DNA from: JBDHWG01 sp046328505 | GTDB taxonomy: Bacteria; Chloroflexota; Anaerolineae; Epilineales; JAHCIE01 | Assembly (NCBI GenBank): GCA_046328505.1 | Contig: JAXLWL010000008.1 | Coordinates: 62,001 to 126,000, forward strand | Length of the DNA stretch: 64,000 nt | Direction: 5' to 3' | Shown: piece after piece, positions 41,145 to 49,180 of the stretch | Layout: every line of letters begins with the position of its first letter | How positions within the stretch are numbered: the stretch's first letter is position 1 | Position numbers and translations under genes: made by a program | The notes under the pieces: generated by a model | What the model was told of the DNA's origin: nothing | Seen by the model: only the letters and a program-made list of their open reading frames with translations | Databases searched by the model: none

Positions 41145-41228
41145 GCATCCGTTACGTAGCCTGCTGACTTATTGCTCTCCTGAGCGATGGCTTTCACTGG
41201 GGCGGTGATGGCATCGAGCCCGGCTGCG

Positions 41229-41915
41229 TCAGGGACGTGGCCGCGACAGCACGCCGTTGAATTCGCTCCGCACCCAGGTCGGGGGCGCCGCGCCAACGGG
41301 GTAGGTTTCGACGTCCGTCAGGCTCCCCTTGAGCAATGAGCCGTCGCTGCATTTCGCGACGAGAGTCAGATGACCGAGGGCGTTGATGATCTTGCCGAAG
41401 GTAGGGCCACTGCACGTCAGCCCGCTAGCCGTATCGGTGTAGGTCGCCGTACCCCAGGTGATCCCATTCCCGCCATCGCCCAACGTCGCGCTCGTCATCG
41501 CACTCTCTGCGCCGGCCAGGGTGATGCCCGGGCCGCTGAAGGTGAAGGTGCCCGTCAGGGGCAGGTCGCGGATCTGAGTCAGCCCGTCGGCGGCCCACAC
41601 GCGGGCGGGTACGCCAAAGTACCTCTTCTCGGATCCCGTCAAGGCGATCTGTCCGACCTTCTCGTTGGCGGGGACGAAGGCCGCCGAGCCGTCGCCGACC
41701 AGCTCGTGGGTGCGGAGGTAGCCCGCGACACCCCGCGCCGCGGCATCGTCATAGTCAATTACTGTCGGTGGCGCACCATAAACCTCGGGCGCCTGATGAT
41801 ACGCGATATAGAGGGCGAGGACCACGACAACGGTCAGGGCCGATCCAATCCGCCAACCGATGTGTGCCTTGCGCCATTTTGTTCCCGTCACCTGCTCGAC
41901 TGGCCTAGCGTGCAT
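41229..41915 (-). CDS. secreted or membrane-anchored hypothetical protein
   Basis: A 228-residue protein. After a basic start one hydrophobic helix (about 22-42, IGSALTVVVVLALYIAYHQA) anchors or exports it. The rest is a beta-rich extracytoplasmic domain (GTFTFSGPGITLAGAESAM, GLTCSGPTFGKI) with two cysteines (LTCSGP and AKCSDG) that could form a disulfide. ATG 41915 follows AAAAGGAGAG. It is divergent from the third XRE-STAND gene with 179 bases between starts, like the small proteins at 31165 and 34349. No family is recognised. Confidence 0.7.
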   Translation of the reverse strand: MHARPVEQVTGTKWRKAHIGWRIGSALTVVVVLALYIAYHQAPEVYGAPPTVIDYDDAAARGVAGYLRTHELVGDGSAAFVPANEKVGQIALTGSEKRYFGVPARVWAADGLTQIRDLPLTGTFTFSGPGITLAGAESAMTSATLGDGGNGITWGTATYTDTASGLTCSGPTFGKIINALGHLTLVAKCSDGSLLKGSLTDVETYPVGAAPPTWVRSEFNGVLSRPRP

Positions 41916-41971
41916 CGTCTCTCTCCTTTTGTGTGTGCTTATGGTCTTGTCCGCAGTGTACCCCATCCCAC

Positions 41972-42058
41972 CTTGCCAAACTTGCCATTTCTTGACAAAT
42001 CTACCACTAATCTTGCCTTGACAGCTACCCTTGACAATCATGATGTGCATCCTATAAT
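41972..42058 (+). promoter_or_regulatory. strong promoter preceded by iteron-like CTTG(C/A)CA heptamers
   Basis: TTGACA at 42031-42036 and TATAAT at 42053-42058, spacer 16, form a near-consensus promoter for the STAND gene at 42095. Upstream, CTTGCCA or CTTGACA occurs at 41972, 41981, 41991, 42017 and 42030, with a partial CTTGCC at 42012. Several spacings are 9-13 bases, near one DNA turn. This looks like a multi-site operator on one face of the helix that overlaps the -35. Confidence 0.65.
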
Positions 42059-42094
42059 TTACGCACCCCCTCGTGGCGAACAGAAGGAGGAAGG

Positions 42095-44647
42095 ATGCCT
42101 GGCCGCACCGCCATCTCCCCCGACCAGTTCACCTCGTTCGGAGAGCTTCTCAAGTATCTGCGCCGCCGATGCGCGCTCAGCCAACGCGAGCTCTCCATTG
42201 CCGTCGGATACAGCGAGTCACAGATCAGCCGCTTGGAGCAGAACCAGCGTGCGCCCGACGAGGCGGCGGTAGCGGCGCGGTTTGTCCCCGCGCTTCACCT
42301 CGACGACGATCCCCAGTGGGCGGCGCGGCTGCTGCAACTGGCGAAAGTGTCCCCCTCCGCCACGGTCCAGGCAGCGGAGGACGAGGCACAGCCACGCCTG
42401 ACCAACCTGCCAACGCAACTGACGAGTTTCGTGGGCCGCGCCCAGGAAGTTGCCGAGATCGGGGAGTTCCTCGTGGCAAGCCGACCGACGACCCACGAGA
42501 CCAGACTTGTGACCCTGACCGGGCCGGGTGGCGTCGGCAAGACCCGCCTTGCGCTCCAGGTGGCCGCCAGCCTGCAGGACCGGTTTGAAGGTGGCGTCTA
42601 CTTCGTGGACCTGGCGCCCATTACGGAGGCTCATCTCGTTACATCGGCCATCGTCCAGGCGCTTGGTATTCCGGAGTCGGGCGCTCGCTCATCCTTCGAT
42701 AGTCTCAAAGACGGCCTACGCCAAAAGCCGACGCTACTTGTGCTGGATAACTTCGAGCACGTTCTTGCCGCAGCGCCACTTTTGAGCCAGATCCTCGTGG
42801 CCGCGCCGAACGTCAAGATGCTTGCGACCAGCCGCATTGCGCTGCGCGTGCGCGGGGAGCAGGAGTTCCCGGTCCTTCCCCTCCCGCTGCCGGACCCCAG
42901 ACATCTACCGGCCCTATCCACCGTCTCGCAGTACGCGTCGGTCGAGCTGTTTGTCCAGCGCGCGGCCAGTGTCAGGCCCGACTTTGAGATCGTCGCCAAC
43001 AACGCGGCGGCCGTCGCCGAGATCTGCTATCGGCTGGATGGGCTGCCCCTGGCGATTGAGCTGGCCGCGGCGCGGGTGAATGTCTTCCCGCCGCGCGTGC
43101 TGCTGCAACGCCTGGACAGTCGGCTCAAGATGCTGACCGGCGGGCCGCGTGACTTGCCGGCCCGCCAGAAGACGCTCCGCGACGCCATCACCTGGAGCTA
43201 TGACCTGCTCGAAGAGAGCGAGCGGACGCTGTTTCGACGGCTGGGGGTGTTCATCGGCGGCTTCACCCTGGACGGCGCGGAGGCCGTGGGCGATGTCGAA
43301 GACGACCTGGGCATGGATGTGGTGGACGGTGTGGCGTCACTGGTGGATAAGAACCTGCTGACGCAAGGGAGAGAAGAACAGGGCTTGCTGCGCTTCGGGA
43401 TGCTGGAGACCACCCGTGAGTATGCGTTGGAGCGCCTGGCCGCGAGCGGCGAAGAGCGGGCGGTACGGCGGCGGCATGCCGAGTACTACCTCAGTCTTAT
43501 CGAGGCGCATGGATACGCCGAGGCGCTGGCCAAGGATAATGCTCACGCTTTCTGGCTCGGCCCGAACAACACCGAGACCGATAACTTGAGGATGGCGGCG
43601 AAGTGGAGCCAGTTAGCCAGCGAAGACCGTGATCTCGAGATGCGGTTCGCCGACCAATTGACATCACACCGCGCTCCCCGACATATTCTCCGGGACGACA
43701 CACAAAACTGGCTGGAGATTGCCCTGGCGCACGCACAGGAGGACGGCCCATCCGCGCTTGCCGCTCGCATTCTCTTCCAGCTGGGGCAGGGGCTTACGAT
43801 CCGCGGCGAGTATGCCGCTGCCCTAGAGCGACTGATGGAGAGTCTGGACATGTATCGAGAAATCGGGGATTTGCCGCATTGCGCTGATCTGCTCGAGCGT
43901 CTAGGATGGCTGGCGCGCGAGCATAGTGACGCGGCCACGGCGCGCTTAAGGTTGGAGGAGAGCATCGCCCTGTATCGCCAACTGGATGATCCGATCGGCA
44001 TCGCACGCGGGCTGCTCACCCTCGGCGAAGTGGCGGTCATGCAAGAGAATGTCGCGTGGGCAACCGAGCTCCTGGAGGAAGGGCTCGCGCTGTCCAGGGC
44101 ACAAAGTGACCCGGACTGGATAGCATGGTCGCTGAATCACCTCGCCCATGTCGCGCAACTTGAGGGCGACTTTGAGCGGGCGAAACAGTTGCACGAGCAG
44201 AGTTTGCCGTTCTTCCAGCGCTCTGGAGCACGAGTATCGGGGCCTGCAGAATCAGCCGAGGGTCTCGGCGAGTGCGCCTTAGGTCAGGACGACCCTCGGC
44301 TGGCGCGAACATACTTCAGGCAGTCGCTCGCATACCTTCTGGCGTATAGAGCCAATGCAACGGCAGCGACCACGTTGTGGTGCATCGCAGGGTTGGCGAG
44401 CGCCGATGCACTCGAGGGTCAGCCACAACGGGCAGCGCGGCTGTGGGGCGCGGCCGAGCGTCTGCGCACATCAATCGGCGCGCGGCCGGCCCCGGCTGCG
44501 CGCGCCACGCGAGAACGCCTGATGGCGGTCGTTCGCGAGGCGCTAGGCGAGGCCGCATTCGCCGACGCGTGGGCCGAAGGCGAAGTAATGTCGCTGGATG
44601 AGGCACTGGCATACGCACTGGAGGGCGGCGAGCCTGATGGCCCCTGA
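42095..44647 (+). CDS. XRE-HTH / NB-ARC STAND ATPase / TPR regulator (copy 3)
   Basis: An 850-residue protein. The XRE domain is at about 14-68 (CALSQRELSIAVGYSESQIS), more diverged from copies 1 and 4. The P-loop GPGGVGKT is at 143-150, Walker B in TLLVLDNFEHVL, then TSRIALRVRGEQEF and LDGLPLAIELAAAR. The second half consists of TPR-like repeats. The tail WAEGEVMSLDEALAYALEGG matches the family. ATG 42095 follows GAAGGAGGAAGG. Its 3' end overlaps the methyltransferase gene by 11 bases, so the next two genes are probably in one operon with it. Confidence 0.88.
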   Translation: MPGRTAISPDQFTSFGELLKYLRRRCALSQRELSIAVGYSESQISRLEQNQRAPDEAAVAARFVPALHLDDDPQWAARLLQLAKVSPSATVQAAEDEAQPRLTNLPTQLTSFVGRAQEVAEIGEFLVASRPTTHETRLVTLTGPGGVGKTRLALQVAASLQDRFEGGVYFVDLAPITEAHLVTSAIVQALGIPESGARSSFDSLKDGLRQKPTLLVLDNFEHVLAAAPLLSQILVAAPNVKMLATSRIALRVRGEQEFPVLPLPLPDPRHLPALSTVSQYASVELFVQRAASVRPDFEIVANNAAAVAEICYRLDGLPLAIELAAARVNVFPPRVLLQRLDSRLKMLTGGPRDLPARQKTLRDAITWSYDLLEESERTLFRRLGVFIGGFTLDGAEAVGDVEDDLGMDVVDGVASLVDKNLLTQGREEQGLLRFGMLETTREYALERLAASGEERAVRRRHAEYYLSLIEAHGYAEALAKDNAHAFWLGPNNTETDNLRMAAKWSQLASEDRDLEMRFADQLTSHRAPRHILRDDTQNWLEIALAHAQEDGPSALAARILFQLGQGLTIRGEYAAALERLMESLDMYREIGDLPHCADLLERLGWLAREHSDAATARLRLEESIALYRQLDDPIGIARGLLTLGEVAVMQENVAWATELLEEGLALSRAQSDPDWIAWSLNHLAHVAQLEGDFERAKQLHEQSLPFFQRSGARVSGPAESAEGLGECALGQDDPRLARTYFRQSLAYLLAYRANATAATTLWCIAGLASADALEGQPQRAARLWGAAERLRTSIGARPAPAARATRERLMAVVREALGEAAFADAWAEGEVMSLDEALAYALEGGEPDGP

Positions 44648-45476
44648 CATCGATCCGCACGCAAAGGGCCAGCCCAGTTCATCTCGGTCGCAAGACGCGT
44701 GGGTGAGCGGCGATTCCTACGAACGATATGTCGGGCGCTGGAGCCGGTTGGTCGCGCGTGAGTTCATCGGGTGGCTGTCGCTTCCTTCCGGCGGGAATTG
44801 GCTCGATGTCGGCTGCGGGACGGGCGCGCTAAGCGCTGCTATCCTCGATGTCGCTTCGCCGCGCGGGGTCGTGGGAGTCGATCCGTCCGCGGCCTATATC
44901 GCCCACGCGAGTCGGCAGCTCACAGATGACCGGGCGCGATTCGAGGTCGGGGACGCGGAGGCGCTGCCCTATGAACCGGGGAGTTTCGACGCGGTTGTCT
45001 CGGGCCTCGCCCTGAACTTCGTGCCTCACCCAGAACGGGCAGTCGCCGAGATGGCTCGCGTCGCGGTGGAGGATGGCGTGGTGGCGGCTTACGTGTGGGA
45101 TTACGCCGGCGAGATGCAGTTCATGCGCTACTTCTGGGATGCCGCGGTGGCACTGGACCCGGCTGCTGACGAGCTGGATGAGGCGCGCCGCTTCCCGATC
45201 TGCCGGCCCGAATCGCTGACGCGGCTTTTCCAGAACGCGGGGCTGCGGAGCATCAAGACCCGCGCCATCGACATTCCTACCATCTTTCACGACTTCGATG
45301 ACTACTGGTCGCCGTTCCTGGGTGGTCAGGGCCCCGCGCCCGGGTATACAATGAAACTGGACGAAGAGCGGCGAACGGCGCTGCGGGAAAGGATCAGAGC
45401 ATCACTCCCGATTGCGCAAGACGGTTCGATCCAGCTTCTGGCCCGCGCCTGGGCGGTCCGCGGTTCAAGAGGGTAA
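44637..45476 (+). CDS. class I SAM-dependent methyltransferase (UbiE/Methyltransf_11 type)
   Basis: A 279-residue methyltransferase. The SAM-binding loop is LDVGCGTGALS, followed by VGVDPSAAYIAHA (ribose-binding acidic residue) and FEVGDAEALPYEPGSFDAVV. The N-terminal SYERYVGRWSRLVAREFI segment is common in this family. ATG 44637 is chosen; it overlaps the end of the STAND gene by 11 bases and a longer frame lacks a binding site. It lies between STAND copies 3 and 4, which start and end within 36 bases of it. Substrate unknown. Confidence 0.88.
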   Translation: MAPDIDPHAKGQPSSSRSQDAWVSGDSYERYVGRWSRLVAREFIGWLSLPSGGNWLDVGCGTGALSAAILDVASPRGVVGVDPSAAYIAHASRQLTDDRARFEVGDAEALPYEPGSFDAVVSGLALNFVPHPERAVAEMARVAVEDGVVAAYVWDYAGEMQFMRYFWDAAVALDPAADELDEARRFPICRPESLTRLFQNAGLRSIKTRAIDIPTIFHDFDDYWSPFLGGQGPAPGYTMKLDEERRTALRERIRASLPIAQDGSIQLLARAWAVRGSRG

Positions 45477-45511
45477 CGTTACACCGGCCCGTCACCAAAG
45501 GAAATTCAGCG

Positions 45512-47890
45512 ATGGACACCGAGTTGTTGTTCGGGGATTGGCTGAAGCGCCGCCGCCGCGGCCTGGGGATGACGCAGGTCGAGCTGGGCCGTCGCACGGG
45601 CTACTCCGGCGAGACGATCCGCAAAGTGGAGGCGAATGAGGTTCGCCCGTCGCGTGTGATGGCCGAGAAGCTGGCCGAAGCCCTCGATATCTCCTTGGAG
45701 GATCGCCCCAGGTTCACCCGCTTCGCTCGCGGCCTGGGACGCGGCGGTGCCATTCCGCTGCCCACGCAAACGGCGAGCCTTTCACAATTGGGTGCACATT
45801 CCCCACGCCCTGGCCTGCCCGCCCAACCGACGAGTTTCATTGGCCGCGAGCGCGAGATCGCCGAGGTCAAGCGGCTGCTCGCCGCAACGCGCTTGCTGAC
45901 TCTCACCGGGCCGGGTGGCTCTGGGAAGACCCGGCTGGCGCTCCAGGTCGGAGCGGACCTCTCTGATGAGTTCCAAGATGGTGTCTACTTCGTCAGTCTG
46001 GCTCCTATTAGCGATCCCGCCCTCGTGGTTCCCACGATTGCCCAAACACTCGACGTCCGAGAACAGGGCGCCAGCCCCATCTTCGACGTGCTCAAGGACC
46101 ATCTTCGCGACAGGCACCTGCTCCTGATCCTGGACAACTTCGAGCAGATCGCCGACGCCGCGCCGCTAGCATCCGAGCTACTCGCGAGCGCCGCCAGGCT
46201 CAAAGTGCTCGTCACCAGCCGCGCCGTCCTGCGCCTTGGCGCCGAGCACGAGTTCCCTGTCCCGCCGCTCAGCATTCCCAACATCACGCGGTTGAGTGGG
46301 AGCGGGGCCGGTCTCGCATCTTCGCTGTCACACTACAGCGCCGTCCGTCTCTTCGTCGAGCGCGCGGCAGCGGTGAAGAGCGACTTTGAGCTGACCGACG
46401 AGAATGGGGGGGCGATCGCGGAGATATGCGAGCGGCTCGACGGCCTGCCTCTGGCGATTGAGCTGGCGGCGGCCCGCGTTCGTCTGCTGCCGCCGCGGGC
46501 GATGCTGGCGCGGCTGGACCGGCGGCTGGCACTCTTGACGGCCGGACCGCGCGACGCGCCGGCGCGGCAGCAGACACTGCGCGACACCATTGACTGGAGC
46601 CACAACCTGCTCAGCGCGCCCGAGCAGACTTTGTTCCGCCGGCTCGCGGTGTTCGTTGGGGGCAGGACGCTCGACGCCATCGAAGCTGTGTGCAACGCAA
46701 GCGGCGACCTGGAGCTTGATTCGCTGGACGGTGTGTCCGGCCTTCTAGACAAGAACCTGCTGACGCAGGTGGTCGGGCCAGGTGGAGAGCCGCGGTTCGT
46801 CATGCTCGAGACGATCCACGAGTACGCCCGCGAGCGCCTGGCGGCGGCCGGCGAAGCCGCCCCACTGCGCCATTGCCACGCCGCCTACTTTGTGGCGTGG
46901 ATCGAAAGGGTTGAGACGAAGCTGTATGGCGCGGGGGAGGAGGAGTGGTTCGCCCGCGTCGAGGCGGAGCACGACAACATACGGGCCGCCCTGGCGTGGG
47001 CGGGAGAGGTACGGGACGAGGAAACGGCGCTGCGGCTCGCCGGCGCCATGCGGCGGTTCTGGTACATCAAGGGCTATTGGAGTGAGGGCTGCCGCTGGAT
47101 CGAGGGCATTCTGGCGTGGAGCAGCGGCGGAACACCTTCGGCGCGCGCGGGGGCTTTGTTTTGCCTTGCCAATTTATTGGTACTGAGACAGGAATACGCC
47201 CGGTCCCAAGTCTACGGGGAACAAGCGCTGGAGCTGTACCGCTCGCTGGGCGACAAACGCAGAATCAGCAACGTGCTCCAATATCTGGCGCACGTGACAA
47301 TGCTGCGGGGTGACTACCCTCGCACCCAGGTTCTGCTGGAAGAGAGCGTTCAATTGGCGCAGGACATCGGGCATCCGGCGTTGATGACAGCGAGTCTCCT
47401 TCAGCTCGGCTTGCTGGTTGGTCGGCAAGGCGATTACCCTCGCGCCGAGACAATCGCGCTTGAGGCATACGCCGCGGCACGTAAAATGGGCGGCCATCGC
47501 GAAATGTCCCTCGTCCTCCTCACCCTGTCCATGGCCACGCTGCTCCAGGGCAGAGACGGCGAGGCGCGGGACTGGCTGCGCCAAGCGACGGTTGAGGCGG
47601 GCATTCTTGTCGAGCCGTGGACGACGGTGACTGTCCTGGGAGCATACGCGGCCGTATCGGTGAGAACAATGCCGGAGCGCGCGGCGCGGCTGATGGGAGC
47701 GTCCCAGGCGCTGCTCGACGTTTTGGGCGGGTGGCGCGTGCCGTTCGAGGAAGTTGTTCACCAGATGACGCTCGGTAGGGCGCGAGAGAGCCTGGGCGAC
47801 GAGCGCCTGCACATGCTGATGCAGGAGGGAGCGGCAATGACGCCGGAGCAGGCGCTCGCCTACGCCCTCGAAGAGACGACAACAGATTGA
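45512..47890 (+). CDS. XRE-HTH / NB-ARC STAND ATPase / TPR regulator (copy 4)
   Basis: A 792-residue protein, the shortest of the set. Its first ~60 residues are almost the same as those of copy 1 (MDTELLFGDWLKRRRRGLGM at 1-20), so these two are close paralogues. The P-loop GPGGSGKT is at 133-140, Walker B in LLLILDNFEQIA, then TSRAVLRLGAEHEF and LDGLPLAIELAAAR. The C-terminal half has fewer TPR-like repeats and ends GAAMTPEQALAYALEE. AAAGGA precedes ATG 45512. It follows the methyltransferase by 35 bases and has no divergent membrane-protein partner of its own. Confidence 0.88.
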   Translation: MDTELLFGDWLKRRRRGLGMTQVELGRRTGYSGETIRKVEANEVRPSRVMAEKLAEALDISLEDRPRFTRFARGLGRGGAIPLPTQTASLSQLGAHSPRPGLPAQPTSFIGREREIAEVKRLLAATRLLTLTGPGGSGKTRLALQVGADLSDEFQDGVYFVSLAPISDPALVVPTIAQTLDVREQGASPIFDVLKDHLRDRHLLLILDNFEQIADAAPLASELLASAARLKVLVTSRAVLRLGAEHEFPVPPLSIPNITRLSGSGAGLASSLSHYSAVRLFVERAAAVKSDFELTDENGGAIAEICERLDGLPLAIELAAARVRLLPPRAMLARLDRRLALLTAGPRDAPARQQTLRDTIDWSHNLLSAPEQTLFRRLAVFVGGRTLDAIEAVCNASGDLELDSLDGVSGLLDKNLLTQVVGPGGEPRFVMLETIHEYARERLAAAGEAAPLRHCHAAYFVAWIERVETKLYGAGEEEWFARVEAEHDNIRAALAWAGEVRDEETALRLAGAMRRFWYIKGYWSEGCRWIEGILAWSSGGTPSARAGALFCLANLLVLRQEYARSQVYGEQALELYRSLGDKRRISNVLQYLAHVTMLRGDYPRTQVLLEESVQLAQDIGHPALMTASLLQLGLLVGRQGDYPRAETIALEAYAAARKMGGHREMSLVLLTLSMATLLQGRDGEARDWLRQATVEAGILVEPWTTVTVLGAYAAVSVRTMPERAARLMGASQALLDVLGGWRVPFEEVVHQMTLGRARESLGDERLHMLMQEGAAMTPEQALAYALEETTTD

Positions 47891-47922
47891 TGGGGTAGCG
47901 TTGGCCGATGAGGCGTGATGTG

Positions 47923-48921
47923 CTACGTTGCCGCGGTGGACGCGCGGACCAGGGCAACAGCATCTTGGAATCGTTGTGTTCGCATGTTTCGCAGCGCCTC
48001 GTTCAGGTGAACCTTGGCGTACTGTAGCCTTTCCTCAGGCGTTACCAGCGCCACCTCGCCTGAGATAAGGCGGTCATGAAAATCCCTGAAATCCGGCGCT
48101 GGCTCATCCGCGTCAATCGGTATGCCTGATCGGGCGACCAACAGCATGAGCAACGCGACATAAAACACGTGCATGGCCTGGCGCATCAGGTAGAAGCGCG
48201 CGCGCCTGTATTCTCCCGCCGGCTCGCCAAAGTAGGCGCGGAGATAATCTTCTTCTTGCCCTTCATCTCTGACAAAGAAGTTCGCCGCGACCGCCAGATC
48301 GACATACGGGTCATTGAGGAAGGCCGCCTCCCAGTCGACCAGCCAGATGCGTGTCCCGTCGAAAACCATGTTTTGCGGCTTCAGGTCGTTGTGACTGGCG
48401 ACCAACTCAGCGTCGTTCCGGGGATACACCCCCATCACAGCGTTGTAGCCGCGGAATAGCTCCTCCGTTGCGCTCTCTGGCAGAATGTTTGCCGCCTGGA
48501 ACCGCTGAGCGAGGCCGTCCATGGTATCCAAATAGTTCCCTGTCTTCGGGAACGGGAAATCGGGAAGGGTATGGAGCTTGCGGATGGTCGAGGCGATGAG
48601 CAGCGCCACATCGCGCGGGAATGGCTGTGCCGCCACAAAATCGGTGATGAGAACCAGGCCCTCCAGGTTTGCGTACCAGATCCGTGGCGCGATGCCGGCG
48701 TCGGAGCCCAGTTTCATGCAGCTGAACTCGCGCGTGGGATCGTACATCACCTCTCGGCGCACGATGACGCGCAGGAGGTAGGGGGTTCCGCGCACGACGA
48801 TCCGAAAGACGAGCGACGGGCCAAGCCCGCCGGTCAAAGGCTGGATGTCTTCGACATCAGTCACGCCAAACGCTGCGGACAGCGCCTGTGTGACGGCAGG
48901 CTGTTTTGCATCAGGAATCAT
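47923..48921 (-). CDS. aminoglycoside/choline kinase-like phosphotransferase
   Basis: A 332-residue kinase-like protein of the APH/ChoK fold. The catalytic loop is SHNDLKPQNMVFDG and the metal-binding motif LVDWEAAFLNDPYVDLAV. The N-lobe includes LTGGLGPSLVFRIVVRGTPY and LLRVI. The spacing and LVDWE form recall choline/ethanolamine kinases (LicA type) more than drug kinases. ATG 48921 has AGGAG 7 bases upstream; a much longer frame upstream has low plausibility. It converges on STAND copy 4 and is divergent from the cyclase-like STAND gene. Substrate not assigned. Confidence 0.8.
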   Translation of the reverse strand: MIPDAKQPAVTQALSAAFGVTDVEDIQPLTGGLGPSLVFRIVVRGTPYLLRVIVRREVMYDPTREFSCMKLGSDAGIAPRIWYANLEGLVLITDFVAAQPFPRDVALLIASTIRKLHTLPDFPFPKTGNYLDTMDGLAQRFQAANILPESATEELFRGYNAVMGVYPRNDAELVASHNDLKPQNMVFDGTRIWLVDWEAAFLNDPYVDLAVAANFFVRDEGQEEDYLRAYFGEPAGEYRRARFYLMRQAMHVFYVALLMLLVARSGIPIDADEPAPDFRDFHDRLISGEVALVTPEERLQYAKVHLNEALRNMRTQRFQDAVALVRASTAAT

Positions 48922-49122
48922 ACGGCGTCTCCTGGAACATGAGGCTCGATCTGTTGCGTTGGGCGACCACGCGTGGTTTGAAGCGCAGCCAAATGCCAGG
49001 TCCCAGTATTGCGGCCCTAGCCAGCCGTTCTCCTGGCGCGCTCGTGCCGTGTCCCGCAAGCAACGTGCCAGTGCGGCGTTGTCTGGCTCTCGTCGCGCGA
49101 GTAACCAGCGGAGCCGCGCCTG

Positions 49123-49151
49123 TGGGCAATTGGCGTGTAGCCGGGTATAAT
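49123..49151 (+). promoter_or_regulatory. promoter of the cyclase-like STAND gene
   Basis: TATAAT at 49146-49151 with TGGGCA (49123-49128) at 17-base spacing, 30 bases before ATG 49181. The -10 is perfect; the -35 matches four of six positions. Confidence 0.5.
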
Positions 49152-49180
49152 TGACTCGCCGACGCAGGCGGAGCTCAATT

